Source of the DNA: RUG14300 sp964561145
Lineage (GTDB): Bacteria > Bacillota > Clostridia > Christensenellales > CAG-1252
Reading direction: 5' to 3'
Assembly: GCA_964561145.1 (NCBI GenBank)
Contig: CAZLNZ010000008.1
Coordinates: 1-64,000 of the forward strand
DNA length: 64,000 nucleotides
Positions within the stretch are counted from its first letter, which is position 1, and every line of letters begins with the position of its first letter. The position numbers were made by a program, and so were the translations under genes. The notes under the pieces were generated by a model. That model saw only the letters and a program-made list of their open reading frames with translations. It made no database searches and was not told the origin of the DNA. This document shows, in pieces, positions 25,571-35,900 of this stretch.

Positions 25571-26767
25571 ATGAAGAAAGGTCGTATTTTCGCAAATGTC
25601 ATATATTACATTTTTACCTTTGCAATTGGATTGATTCTTGCTTTCACCTTACCATATCTTCTAATGTATTACGGAGAGTCGGTAAGCATGATAAAGAAGT
25701 CCTTAGAGAGTGGTGATTATGAAAAAGCTTTCTCGATTGTCGGAGGATATTATGATAGTCAATATGTCTATCAAACCGACTTTGAAGATGGTGGCGGTAT
25801 AGTTTTATTCGCATCGGCGACCCTTACGTCAGGGTTTGACGAGGAAGGTAATGAGCTAGAGGACTACCTACTTCACAAATCCTATGCAGGTTTTATATAC
25901 GGAGTACATAGTACCTACAATGTAACTGCAAAGGGAGATAACCAAGCTAAAGTAGTTGTTATCGATCGAAATGGGGCGCAACATAGTATAGATGTGTTAG
26001 ATGCCGATTCCGACGGTGACGATATACTTGATACCAATGCAACTTGCTATGAGTACGGTTTCATTTATATTGATCTAGATCAGGATACTTGTGTATCACT
26101 AGCAAAGATATCTATTTTGGATGTAAAGGGTAATGTTTTTAAGGAAGTAGAATTGTCATTTGATTATGGTGAACAGTTTTTTACCGATGTAACGCCCTTT
26201 GTTGAAGAGTATAATCGTGATTGCAAGTCGGAAAATCTTGAAAGATTGGATGAAGAATTGTTAGCAAAGAGTGAGAACTATTGTATAAGTTCTAATGCAG
26301 TGATTCAATCGTCTGCCGATAAGAAAGCGGCGATAATAGTAGTTGTATACTTTGTTTTCATCTATCTATTAGGCGATTCGTTAATTGGTGGAAGATATGT
26401 GATTAAGTTCTTTAGGTGGGTACTTGAAAAGGTATTCAAGGTCAAGTTTAAATCACGGAAACCTATTAATAAAGAGACATTTGGTCATGACTATTTCTGC
26501 AAGGTTACGATGCAGGCTGACGTGTCAGCGATAGATGATTTTGACGAAAGTGTACAAGTAAGATATTCTAAAGAGGATGGAGAAATCTGTTTCGTACTTT
26601 TGAAGAATAGCGGATACTCGAACACGCAATCTATTAAAGCCGGTGAATATCTCAACCTTTGGGTTGATTTAGATAACAATTATAAAGTAGTAAACCTTCC
26701 TGAAACACTAGAGGTTGAGGGATATCAAAAACAATTTATATTCAAGATAATAAAACGTGAGGACTAA
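25571..26767 (+). CDS. Two-helix membrane protein with large external domain
   Basis: A 398-residue protein. It has an N-terminal membrane segment (about 9-32), a likely extracytoplasmic region (about 33-255), a second membrane segment (about 256-277, AAIIVVVYFVFIYLLGDSLI) and a cytoplasmic beta-rich C-terminal part (about 285-398). The external part includes an aspartate-rich stretch (VLDADSDGDDILDTN) that might bind calcium. No family recognised. It sits 5 nt before the transporter ATPase gene and is probably an operon-specific transporter partner. Confidence 0.78.
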   Translation: MKKGRIFANVIYYIFTFAIGLILAFTLPYLLMYYGESVSMIKKSLESGDYEKAFSIVGGYYDSQYVYQTDFEDGGGIVLFASATLTSGFDEEGNELEDYLLHKSYAGFIYGVHSTYNVTAKGDNQAKVVVIDRNGAQHSIDVLDADSDGDDILDTNATCYEYGFIYIDLDQDTCVSLAKISILDVKGNVFKEVELSFDYGEQFFTDVTPFVEEYNRDCKSENLERLDEELLAKSENYCISSNAVIQSSADKKAAIIVVVYFVFIYLLGDSLIGGRYVIKFFRWVLEKVFKVKFKSRKPINKETFGHDYFCKVTMQADVSAIDDFDESVQVRYSKEDGEICFVLLKNSGYSNTQSIKAGEYLNLWVDLDNNYKVVNLPETLEVEGYQKQFIFKIIKRED

Positions 26768-26772
26768 AGTTT

Positions 26773-27846
26773 ATGAAAATTTCCATTGAACACTTAACAA
26801 AGGTATTTCCGTCAAGAGAGAAAAAGGGTAAACCTGTAGTTGCTGTAAACGATATGTCTATTGAGATACCGTCCGGCAAGCTTGTTGGTCTTTTAGGACC
26901 TTCGGGTTGTGGTAAATCTACCACCTTATTTATGCTCTCCGGTTTGGAGTCACCCACTCAAGGCAAGATTTTCTTCGATGAACAAGACGTAACCTCTCTT
27001 GCCCCTGAAAGAAGAGGAATCGGCTTAGTATTCCAAAACTATGCTTTGTACCCTCATATGACAGTAGAGCAGAATATTATGTTCCCTCTTACCAATATGA
27101 GAATTCCCAAGGAAGAGGCAAAGGCTAAGGCTCTCGATGCAGCTCGCCTAGTTCAAATTGAAGATCTGATGGCTCGTAAGCCCAGTGAACTCTCCGGTGG
27201 ACAACAACAGCGTGTTGCTATTGCCCGTGCATTGGTTAAGATGCCTAACGTTTTACTCCTTGACGAACCTCTTTCAAACCTCGACGCTCGTTTGAGACTT
27301 CAAACCCGTGAAGAGATCAAGCGTATACAACGTGAAACAGGTATTACTACTGTATTCGTTACCCATGACCAAGAAGAAGCAATGTCAATCTGTGATATAA
27401 TGGTCGTTATGAAGCTTGGATTGGTTCAACAGATCGGCGAACCTCAAGGAATTTATGACAATCCTAACAATTTATTCGTTGCTAACTTCTTAGGAACTCC
27501 TCCTATCAATATCTTTGACGGAGAAATCGTTAACGGTACGGTATACATTGGCGATGAGGCTATTTTCCAAACTGAGCTTGAGGACCAAGCAATTAAGGTC
27601 GGTATTCGTCCTGAGGGCTTTATTTACAATCCTAACGGTGTTCTATCCCTTAACGTAGATCATATCGAAGTTATGGGTAGAGATAAATCCATTGTATCTC
27701 GTCATGAGTGCTCTAACAAACCTACAGTACGTTCCATAGTGGATTCAGACGTTAAGCTTCCTGAAAAAGCGGGAGTATTTAAGTTTGATCTTAAACCTAA
27801 TAAGGTATTCTTATTTAATGCTGAAACTGAAGAGAGGATTTTATAA
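26773..27846 (+). CDS. ABC transporter ATPase, MalK/UgpC/MsmX (CUT1) family
   Basis: A 357-residue ATPase that powers a carbohydrate-type importer. Walker A GPSGCGKST, Q-loop VFQNYALYPHM, signature LSGGQQQRVAIARAL, Walker B VLLLDEPLSNLDA and the switch His in VTHDQEEA are all intact. The C-terminal TOBE-type regulatory domain (about 240-357) is present. Shine-Dalgarno GAGGA. The stop overlaps the next start (TAATG). Family membership is certain; the substrate is not, since this ATPase family also serves glycerol-phosphate and, in mycoplasmas, nuclease-linked importers. Confidence 0.96.
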   Translation: MKISIEHLTKVFPSREKKGKPVVAVNDMSIEIPSGKLVGLLGPSGCGKSTTLFMLSGLESPTQGKIFFDEQDVTSLAPERRGIGLVFQNYALYPHMTVEQNIMFPLTNMRIPKEEAKAKALDAARLVQIEDLMARKPSELSGGQQQRVAIARALVKMPNVLLLDEPLSNLDARLRLQTREEIKRIQRETGITTVFVTHDQEEAMSICDIMVVMKLGLVQQIGEPQGIYDNPNNLFVANFLGTPPINIFDGEIVNGTVYIGDEAIFQTELEDQAIKVGIRPEGFIYNPNGVLSLNVDHIEVMGRDKSIVSRHECSNKPTVRSIVDSDVKLPEKAGVFKFDLKPNKVFLFNAETEERIL

Positions 27847-29051
27847 TGTCTAATAACGATTTGGATCAAATAACCAAAGTTGTTCACCAAGAAGGCGAAG
27901 AGAATATCCAAGCAGCTCAAGAGATTGAACAAGTTGTTGAATCTCAGGATAATGCTAAACCAAATAAGGTAGGTGAATTCTTTACTGACCTCGGTGACAA
28001 ATTTAAAGGTTTATTTAAGAAAAACAATTGGCTTCAAGATGTTGAGGGCGTTGAAATCATTGACGTTGAATCAAACTTGAGTACAGGTGAGAAGGTAAAG
28101 AGATTTTTAAAATCACAGTCAGGTTGGCTATTTGTTTTGCCTGCACTTATTTTAATGGCAATATTCACCTTCTATCCTATAATTAACGCTTTTATAGGTG
28201 CATTCAAACAGAACTACAGCGGTTTGACCGGTGCTTATGATGGTTGGGGATTTGAGAACTTTGTACGTGTTCTAAAAGGTGACACTGGTACAGGTGGTGC
28301 TAACTTCTTACAATGTTTGGTAAACACTGCTGTATTCACTTTGATTTCCGTACCCCTTTCAACTCTACTTGCACTTATAATTGCAGTAGCACTTAATTCA
28401 ATCAAACCATTACAAAAGGCGTATCAGACTGTATTGTTTTTGCCTTATCTAACAAACTCTTTGGCAATGGGGGCAGTTTTCGCAACATTCTTCACCGTTG
28501 TCGGAACAGTAAATAACAGTGAAACAGTCGGTATTGTTAATAACTTTCTAGGCTTATTTGGGATCGCACCGGTAGATTGGATGGGCATAGGTTCCCCTGT
28601 TTGGGAACTCGGTTCATTGAACATACCTTGGGCTAAGTATATAGTTGTTATTGTATACGAGGTATGGGCAGGACTTCCTTTCAAAATACTGATCTTATTT
28701 AGTGCCCTGCAGAGTGTTAATAAACAATATTATGATGCTGCTAAAATCGACGGAGCTTCGAAGTCAACCGTTTTGTGGAAAATCACCACTCCTATGATCT
28801 CTCCAATGTTGTCATATTTGATTATAACGGGTATCATGGGCGGTATGAAGCAATATACCTCGATTGTAGGTTTATTCGGTGAAGATATGGGTATCGACTA
28901 CGATATGGGTACGATGGTAGGATATATTTATCAATACATTGATAAAGGAGCTACCGGATATGCGTTCGCAGGATCCATTCTATTATTCATTATAATAATG
29001 ATCTTTACCGGCATAAACAATATAGTTAGTAAGAAGACAGTCAAATATTAA
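27846..29051 (+). CDS. ABC transporter permease, MalF/UgpA-like
   Basis: A 401-residue permease of the CUT1 family with six membrane segments in about 90-395. The EAA loop that docks the ATPase is visible (YYDAAKIDGASKSTVLWKITTPMISPM, near 295-325). An unusual acidic, hydrophilic N-terminal extension of about 85 residues precedes the first membrane segment. Overlaps the ATPase gene by one base; the partner permease follows 10 nt later. Confidence 0.94.
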   Translation: MSNNDLDQITKVVHQEGEENIQAAQEIEQVVESQDNAKPNKVGEFFTDLGDKFKGLFKKNNWLQDVEGVEIIDVESNLSTGEKVKRFLKSQSGWLFVLPALILMAIFTFYPIINAFIGAFKQNYSGLTGAYDGWGFENFVRVLKGDTGTGGANFLQCLVNTAVFTLISVPLSTLLALIIAVALNSIKPLQKAYQTVLFLPYLTNSLAMGAVFATFFTVVGTVNNSETVGIVNNFLGLFGIAPVDWMGIGSPVWELGSLNIPWAKYIVVIVYEVWAGLPFKILILFSALQSVNKQYYDAAKIDGASKSTVLWKITTPMISPMLSYLIITGIMGGMKQYTSIVGLFGEDMGIDYDMGTMVGYIYQYIDKGATGYAFAGSILLFIIIMIFTGINNIVSKKTVKY

Positions 29052-29061
29052 GAGGTGCTTT

Positions 29062-30129
29062 ATGGATAATTTTGAAAATAAAGATATATTACAACAAGAT
29101 CAAAATGCCAGCGATATTTCTGAAAGTATCGTAAGTGCCAAGGATTCCGAACTCGATCAGACAGTTTCTGCAGTTAGCTCGGATTCCGCATTATTTGATC
29201 GTAGCGATGTTAAAGATTTCAATGTAGAAGTACAACGTAAAAAGCAGAAGGTTGCTAATATTATCAAGAACATTATTGTTTATACTTTCTTGACAATATG
29301 TGCCCTCTTAGCGTTTTTACCCTTCTATTGGATGATAATTTCATCAGTTAAAACAGAATCCGAATACATGTTGTCTGTTCCGACTTGGTTCCCGCAAACC
29401 TTTCAGTTTAAGAACTATGCAGCTGTATTAACACAAACATCTACATCGGGTTCCTTTGGACAGATGATTATCAACACTCTTGTAGTAGGATTCTTTTCAA
29501 CAACAATAGGTGTAGTTATCACTGTTGTTACAGCATATGCACTCGCCAGAATGAATTTCAAAGGCAAGAACCTTCTGTTTGGTTTGATGCTTGCTACAAT
29601 GATGATTCCCGGTGAAATGTATACTATTACTAACTATTTGACCGTTTCGGCTTGGGGGTGGAAAGATACATTTACCGTAATGATTTTACCTTTCTTGGTA
29701 AGTGTATATTACACGTATTTGCTAAGAAATAATTTCATGCAAATTCCCGAGTCACTCTACAAGGCTGCAAAGGTTGACGGATTGTCTGATATGGGTTATC
29801 TTATTAAGGTTATGGTACCCTTGACTGCACCTACACTTGTATCAATTACTTTGCTCAAATTTATTGGTACTTGGAACTCATACATTTGGCCAAGACTTGT
29901 TAACTCTCAAAGCTGGCAAATGATAACCAACTGGGTAACTCGTGGCTTTGTTGATAGAATCGGTTCTGAACCCGGTGCAATTTATGGTGGTACTTATGGA
30001 CCGTCTCAAACTCTAACTACATTGAAAATGGCTGCCGTATGCATGGTATCGTTACCCCTATTTATACTCTTTATCACCTGTCGTAAATACATTATGCATG
30101 GTGTATCTAAGAGCGGTACTAAAGGTTAA
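29062..30129 (+). CDS. ABC transporter permease, MalG/UgpE-like
   Basis: A 355-residue second permease of the importer with six membrane segments in about 75-345. The EAA loop is LYKAAKVDGLSDMGYLIKVMVPLTAPTL. Like its partner it carries an acidic N-terminal extension, here about 65 residues (DNFENKDILQQDQNASDISE...). Shine-Dalgarno AGAGGTG. Forms the heterodimeric channel with the preceding permease. Confidence 0.94.
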   Translation: MDNFENKDILQQDQNASDISESIVSAKDSELDQTVSAVSSDSALFDRSDVKDFNVEVQRKKQKVANIIKNIIVYTFLTICALLAFLPFYWMIISSVKTESEYMLSVPTWFPQTFQFKNYAAVLTQTSTSGSFGQMIINTLVVGFFSTTIGVVITVVTAYALARMNFKGKNLLFGLMLATMMIPGEMYTITNYLTVSAWGWKDTFTVMILPFLVSVYYTYLLRNNFMQIPESLYKAAKVDGLSDMGYLIKVMVPLTAPTLVSITLLKFIGTWNSYIWPRLVNSQSWQMITNWVTRGFVDRIGSEPGAIYGGTYGPSQTLTTLKMAAVCMVSLPLFILFITCRKYIMHGVSKSGTKG

Positions 30130-30182
30130 TAAATTATTTAGCTCGTTTTATACTAATAAGATACAGCGTATTAAACTAATTT

Positions 30183-30195
30183 CACACATTGTGTG
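30183..30195 (+). promoter_or_regulatory. Short dyad before the binding-protein gene
   Basis: CACACATTGTGTG in the 93-nt gap between the second permease and the binding protein. It could form a small RNA stem that stabilises the abundant binding-protein mRNA, or be a protein site. Nothing more can be said from sequence. Confidence 0.35.
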
Positions 30196-30222
30196 TAGAA
30201 AAATAAAAACAAGGAGAACATT

Positions 30223-31608
30223 ATGAAAAAGATTGTGGGTATTTTACTCGTTTTAGTAGTAGTACTTCCTCTATGTCTAGCTATGTTCGCAGGATGCCAA
30301 GAGGCAACCGACTATGAGCATACTATTATCTTTTACTCTTCACAAGGAGATTCTTTGCAAAAAATTACGCAAGTTGCAATTGATAGTTTTGAAGCTAAGT
30401 ATCCCGGATGGAAGATCGAGCACGTACAAGTAGGTGGTTACGATGATGTTAAGGAAAAGATTGTTTCCGATTTCCAAGGTAGCCAACAACCCGATTTGGC
30501 TTACTGCTATGCAGACCACGTTGCTCATTACCTTCAAACCGGAAAGGTTTATGACCTTAACGATTTGATTAATTCTACTGAAACCGTAGTTGATGCTAAT
30601 GGCAATGAGGTAGCAGTAGGTTATACAGCAGAAGAAGTTGCAGACTTCGTAGAAGGTTATTATAAAGAAGGATATGCTTCCAACTTCGGTGGATATGACA
30701 CCTATGGTTATACTGCAGATGCTATGTTGACAATTCCTTTCGTTAAGTCAACAGAGTTGTTATATTATAACGAGACCGCCCTTAAGGCTGCTAACTTGAC
30801 AGTTGCTAAAACTTGGGATGAGCTTTGGGCACAATGCAAAGTTCTAAGCATCAAGTATCCTAAGGCTACTCCTTTGGCTTATGACTCTGAGGCTAACTGG
30901 TTTATCACAATGTGCAAACAAAACGGTTGGGATTACACAAGTGCAACAGGCAATCACTATCTCTTTAACAATGCCGATACTAAAGCATGGTTAGAGCAAA
31001 TTCACACATATTACGATTTGGGATATATCACCACACAAACAATTTATGATGCATACACCTCTGCTTTATTTACTAAGGGTGCTGAAGACGGTGGTTGTAT
31101 TTATTGTATCGGTTCTTCCGGTGGTGCATCTTATCAAGATCCCGGTAAGACTTTCACATATGGCATCGCTCCTATTCCCGGAAGTAAACAAGAAGACGGC
31201 TCCATAAACAATGCTGCAATTTCCCAAGGTCCTTCTCTAGTAATGCTTGAGGCAGGTAACGGTGTATCTAATGTTGAAGAGAAGAAGATAATGACTTGGT
31301 TGTTCGTTAAAGAGCTTCTCGATCCCACATTCCAAGCTGCTTTCGGTGTTGCTTCAGGTTACAATCCTTGCCGTCTCTCCGCATATGATCTTGAAGAATA
31401 CGCAACTCATTTGGAGGGAACAGATATCACAGCTGTTGCTGCAAATGTTGCTAAGGGTATGACAGAGGACTTCTTTACCTCTCCTGCTTTCGTTGGTTCT
31501 TCAATGGCTCGTACACAGGTCGGTAACGTAGTAGTTTATTCATTAACAGGCAGTAAGGATGCTGAAAAGGCATTAAAAGATGCTGTTGCAAACTGCGGTG
31601 GTAAATAA
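30223..31608 (+). CDS. Extracellular solute-binding lipoprotein, family 1 (CUT1)
   Basis: A 461-residue substrate-binding lipoprotein for the ABC importer. It has a type II signal with the lipobox cysteine in MFAGCQE (about 24). The mature part is a two-lobe family 1 binding protein: TIIFYSSQGDSLQKITQVAIDSFEAKYPGW at the start, PDLAYCYADHVAHYL, VKSTELLYYNETALKAANL and AKTWDELWAQCK. The ligand pocket cannot be assigned. Shine-Dalgarno AAGGAG. The neighbouring SNase and OB-fold genes suggest that the ligand could be a nucleic acid breakdown product rather than a dietary sugar. Confidence 0.94.
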   Translation: MKKIVGILLVLVVVLPLCLAMFAGCQEATDYEHTIIFYSSQGDSLQKITQVAIDSFEAKYPGWKIEHVQVGGYDDVKEKIVSDFQGSQQPDLAYCYADHVAHYLQTGKVYDLNDLINSTETVVDANGNEVAVGYTAEEVADFVEGYYKEGYASNFGGYDTYGYTADAMLTIPFVKSTELLYYNETALKAANLTVAKTWDELWAQCKVLSIKYPKATPLAYDSEANWFITMCKQNGWDYTSATGNHYLFNNADTKAWLEQIHTYYDLGYITTQTIYDAYTSALFTKGAEDGGCIYCIGSSGGASYQDPGKTFTYGIAPIPGSKQEDGSINNAAISQGPSLVMLEAGNGVSNVEEKKIMTWLFVKELLDPTFQAAFGVASGYNPCRLSAYDLEEYATHLEGTDITAVAANVAKGMTEDFFTSPAFVGSSMARTQVGNVVVYSLTGSKDAEKALKDAVANCGGK

Positions 31609-31627
31609 TTATATCTGAGGAAATATA

Positions 31628-32923
31628 ATGAAAAAAATAATTTGTATACTTCTTGCGATAATAGTTGTATTTAGTTGTATTGCTGTCGTTGGGTGCAATA
31701 GTGTTGCAGACAATACGGAATATTACGATTCTATTACTAAGAAGTGTAAATTGGAAAAATCATATGAGGGTAAAAGTTTCTTGAAGGACGGAATTGGTCT
31801 TGCTACCGTTAGTGCTTTTACCGATGGTGACACCACCCGTTTTAAAACGGGCGGTGAAACCGTTATTATTCGTTATTATTGTATAGATACCCCTGAATCG
31901 ACAGGCAGTGTTCAAAAGTGGGGCAAAGCGGCATCTTTATTTGTAAAAGAGCAATTATCGAAGGCTACAGAAATAGTTTTAGAGTCTTCAACCGGAAGTG
32001 TTCCTCAAAAGGATTCCTACGGAACTCGCTATTTGGGTTATGTTTGGTATAAGACAGCTGACAGTGATTTTAAACTACTTAACTTAGAGTTAATTGAAAA
32101 CGGATTCACTGAAAATAAAGCAATTAATACTAGCGACTATGCTTACTATAGCTATATGAACGATGCAAACAAATTTGCTCGTAAAATAAAGCTTAGAATT
32201 TATTCTGATCTTGATGATCCTCTTTATTCTGATAAGCCTATAGCAATTACTATTAAGGATTTTTGGGATAAAACGGAGGAATACTATAATGAGGAGACAG
32301 ATTCCGGAGCAGCCGTTATGTTTGATGCATGTCTTATCGATTTGACAGTAAGTACTTCCGGAACCTACACTTTTACAGCTGTCCAATATGATCCCGAAAC
32401 TAAGTCGGAGTATTCTCTCAATGTATATGCTGCTTACGTTTCAAATGCTGCATCGAAAATGAAGATAGGACATTTATATAAAATAATTGGAACTATACAA
32501 TACTATAATGGAGCATATCAAGTATCAGGAATAGTGTATAACAGCTTGTTGCAATCTCAAGAAAGTTATCGCAATAATTTGTCCGGTTCCTACATTTTGC
32601 AAGAGAACTATTACCTCACATTTGACTCAGAAGTAACATACATGGATCAATATAGTAAAACATTATATTCAAATGCAACCATCAAAACTGTAGAGGTTAT
32701 AGATAATGTTTTAAAATTAGGTGTTTGTTCTAACAAAATAGGTTCAGGTAATGTTGCAGGCGATGAATTTGAGTTTACTATCAAGATAGATGTGAAATCT
32801 TCATCTATAGATTATACGTCTTATTTTGAAGCCGGTGATATAATCTCTTTTAGAGGTTATCAATTGGAAAAAGACAATGGTATTATAATTGTTCCGAGAG
32901 TTTCGGACATAACTAAAAAATAA
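31628..32923 (+). CDS. Secreted thermonuclease (SNase) lipoprotein
   Basis: A 431-residue lipoprotein (lipobox AVVGC, Cys about 23) with a staphylococcal-nuclease-type domain at about 45-195. The catalytic set is visible: Arg in IIRYYCIDTPEST with the Asp and Glu of IDTPE, and the second Arg in KDSYGTRYLGYVWY, so it should be active on DNA or RNA with calcium. The C-terminal half (about 205-430) contains two OB-like segments that resemble those in the giant protein downstream. It lies 19 nt after the binding protein, in the same operon. Confidence 0.9.
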   Translation: MKKIICILLAIIVVFSCIAVVGCNSVADNTEYYDSITKKCKLEKSYEGKSFLKDGIGLATVSAFTDGDTTRFKTGGETVIIRYYCIDTPESTGSVQKWGKAASLFVKEQLSKATEIVLESSTGSVPQKDSYGTRYLGYVWYKTADSDFKLLNLELIENGFTENKAINTSDYAYYSYMNDANKFARKIKLRIYSDLDDPLYSDKPIAITIKDFWDKTEEYYNEETDSGAAVMFDACLIDLTVSTSGTYTFTAVQYDPETKSEYSLNVYAAYVSNAASKMKIGHLYKIIGTIQYYNGAYQVSGIVYNSLLQSQESYRNNLSGSYILQENYYLTFDSEVTYMDQYSKTLYSNATIKTVEVIDNVLKLGVCSNKIGSGNVAGDEFEFTIKIDVKSSSIDYTSYFEAGDIISFRGYQLEKDNGIIIVPRVSDITKK

Positions 32924-32945
32924 ATTTAAAGGAGACAAATAAACG

Positions 32946-35900
32946 ATGAAAAAGATTATCATAGCTCTAGTTGCAATTGTTATGGTAGTATGTAGCTTCA
33001 CGTTAATAGCTTGTTCAAATAAGGACGAAGATATAATAACAAATTATATTTTCGAACAGGATGGACAAATGGTTGATAGTGATTTCGTACTCCCCCTAAC
33101 AATTAGTGGAAAGAAAGCAGAATGGAAATCTAATAGTGAATATGTAACCTTATCCAAACTCGACGAGGAGTGGAGAGCTGTGGTTTCATATCCTGAAACA
33201 GGAATTGAGACTGTTACCTTGACTCTTACAGTTGGCAAGGTTTCCAAAGACTTTACCGTTAGAGTAAAAGCTATTGATGAAATTACTTTCATGGATAACT
33301 ATGTGTTCAAGTATGATAAGGGTACAGTGGCATCTAACTTTGACTTAGAAAGATCATTTACATTTAAAGATAAAACTTGTAACATTTCTTGGTCAGTTTC
33401 TGAAGATTATAATCTTTATCTTGCTATAAGCGAAGACGGAAACAGTTGTATTGTATACGAACAGGCATCTATTACACCTGTACAAATTACAGCAACATTT
33501 GAGTATAACGGTGTCCCTGCTTCAAAATCCTATTCACTTAATGTTTATAAGGAAATGATAGGATTAGAGTTAGTTGATTACTGGTACAACAACACCGGTG
33601 TTTCCATTGAAATGAGCGGTTACGTAGTAGAAATCGGTACTGCCTATAGTTCATCATATAACAATGTTACATTATACATTGTAAACGATGATTACACCGC
33701 AGGATACTATCTCTATAGAGTTAAAACAACTGACGAATATGGTAAAGTACTTAAAGTTGGCGATCACGTAACAGTAACCGGTACAACAAATACCAATTTT
33801 AACGGATTAATTGAAACCAACGCAGGCGGTAGTCTTGTTATCGATACTGATTGGGAAGTTCCTTATGAGGCTTCAAAGGCTGTAGCTGCAGTTGATGATT
33901 TAGTAATCGGTAATTTACCTGCTACAATTTATAATGAATCTCGTATGGTTTCATTGACAAACTGGAAAGTCTTATATCATTTGAAGGATAAAGCAGACGG
34001 TACAGCTTATAAGACAACCGATGATAACTTTACACTTATGATGCTCACAAAGGGCGGTGTAAATGTTGCTGTTAGAGTTAGCAAGTATCTAGAAGGTGCT
34101 TATACTAAGGGTGATTCCACACATCAAGCACTTGTAAATGTATTAGATACTTATGCTGTTGGATCTACTGTAAACGTTCAAGGTATCTTCTCATGCTATA
34201 ATGGCGTATGGCAAATTATGCCTTTAAGTGCAAGTGGTATTACCGCCGGCGGTGAAGCTGATCTTGATACCAAGAACGACTACGATGGTAATAAGGTCGC
34301 AGCTGCTGTTTCAGCAGTTAATGCTAAAATTGCAGAGTTAGGTCTTAATAAGGATATTACATCTAACAAGGATGTTCAACTTCTTACTGAAAGCAATGGT
34401 GTTAGCATTTCCTACAATGTTAGAAAATCTAACTCGGTTACAATTGATAAGGATGGCAAGATGGTAGTAACTCCCGGTAACCCTGAGACTACTTCTATTC
34501 AAGTTAAATATTCTATCAATGGCTTTGAAACAGTACAATTTGTATATGTATATTCTCTAATTCCTTCTGCTGCATCTATCATCGAAGGCATTAAATTACC
34601 AGATTCTATTAGCGGTGAGTATAAGTTACCTACCTATGAAGGTGCTGACTTGGTTTGGGAAATCGAGTCCGGTGACGAAGACAGTCTTAAGATCGAAAAC
34701 GGAAAATTGATTCCAACAATCGGACGTGATAAGATAACATACATTCTTCGTCTTACTCTCACATATGAAGAAAAAGAGAAGGTTAAAGAATATGTTGTCA
34801 TTCTTGATTCTATCTATAGTTCACTTGCAGGTGAAGGTACAGAAGAAAAACCTTATTCTGTAGAAGACATTAACACAATTATCACCGTATCAGGTCAATC
34901 TGATAGCGATAAGGACATCTATATTAAGGGATATATCGCCTCTCTCTCAGACTTTGATGCTGAAAAGAAAAACTATAGTAATGCATCTATCGGTGATACT
35001 GCAAATGATGCTAATGCTGTTGCTGCAGCTGCCCTTGCAGGCATTGAAGGTGCTGAGCACGAAGTCGGTGACTGTGTAGTTGTTTTAGCTACCCTTAAGT
35101 ATGACGCTGATGCAAGTGCTTGGGTATTAGCTGATGCAAAAGTTGTAAAGGTTATATCTAGAATTTCTGACGGTGTTCCTACCATTGTTAAGGCAACCGC
35201 TCCTTTTGAGGAGAATAAGGGCTACTACTTAACAATTGATCAAAGCAATTTAAACAAGACTCTTTATGTAAAAAATGAAATAGCAAAGACCTATTACCTT
35301 GGCTCATCTGATGATTATACAACTGCTGATTTAGTATATCTCAAGAGTGTTGAAGGCGGCTATAATCTATACTTTAAATCTGCTGATGATAAGATCACGT
35401 ATATTTCCGGTGCAGTTAGCGGAACTTATGTAAATATCAAGTTGGTTGATAAAGATCCTATCGTATGGTCTTACAATGCTGAACACAATTGTTTCACACA
35501 TAAATTTACAGTTGAAGAAAAAGAAGTAGAGTATTATATCGGTACATTTAGTGAAAATACTACTTTCTCGCTCAGCAAGATTTCTTATATCAGTTCATCT
35601 TTCCCTGCATATTTGACATATTTAGATTATGTTCAACCTGCGGCAAAGGGTGAGTCTGTTGAAACTGCTTACACAGCAGATGAACTTTGGGCAGAATTCG
35701 GTTCTTGGGAATCAGGAAAAGTATCTGAGAAACAAGTATATGTAAAAGGTATGATTGTTAAAGAGCCTACTTATAATTCAGATCATGGTTCATATACATT
35801 CTACTTTGCTTCAAGCAAAGACGGTAAACAAGTTCAAGGTTACTCTGCAAAGCTTGGTGATGGAGTTTCTTCAATCGGCATTTACGATGAAATTGTTGTT

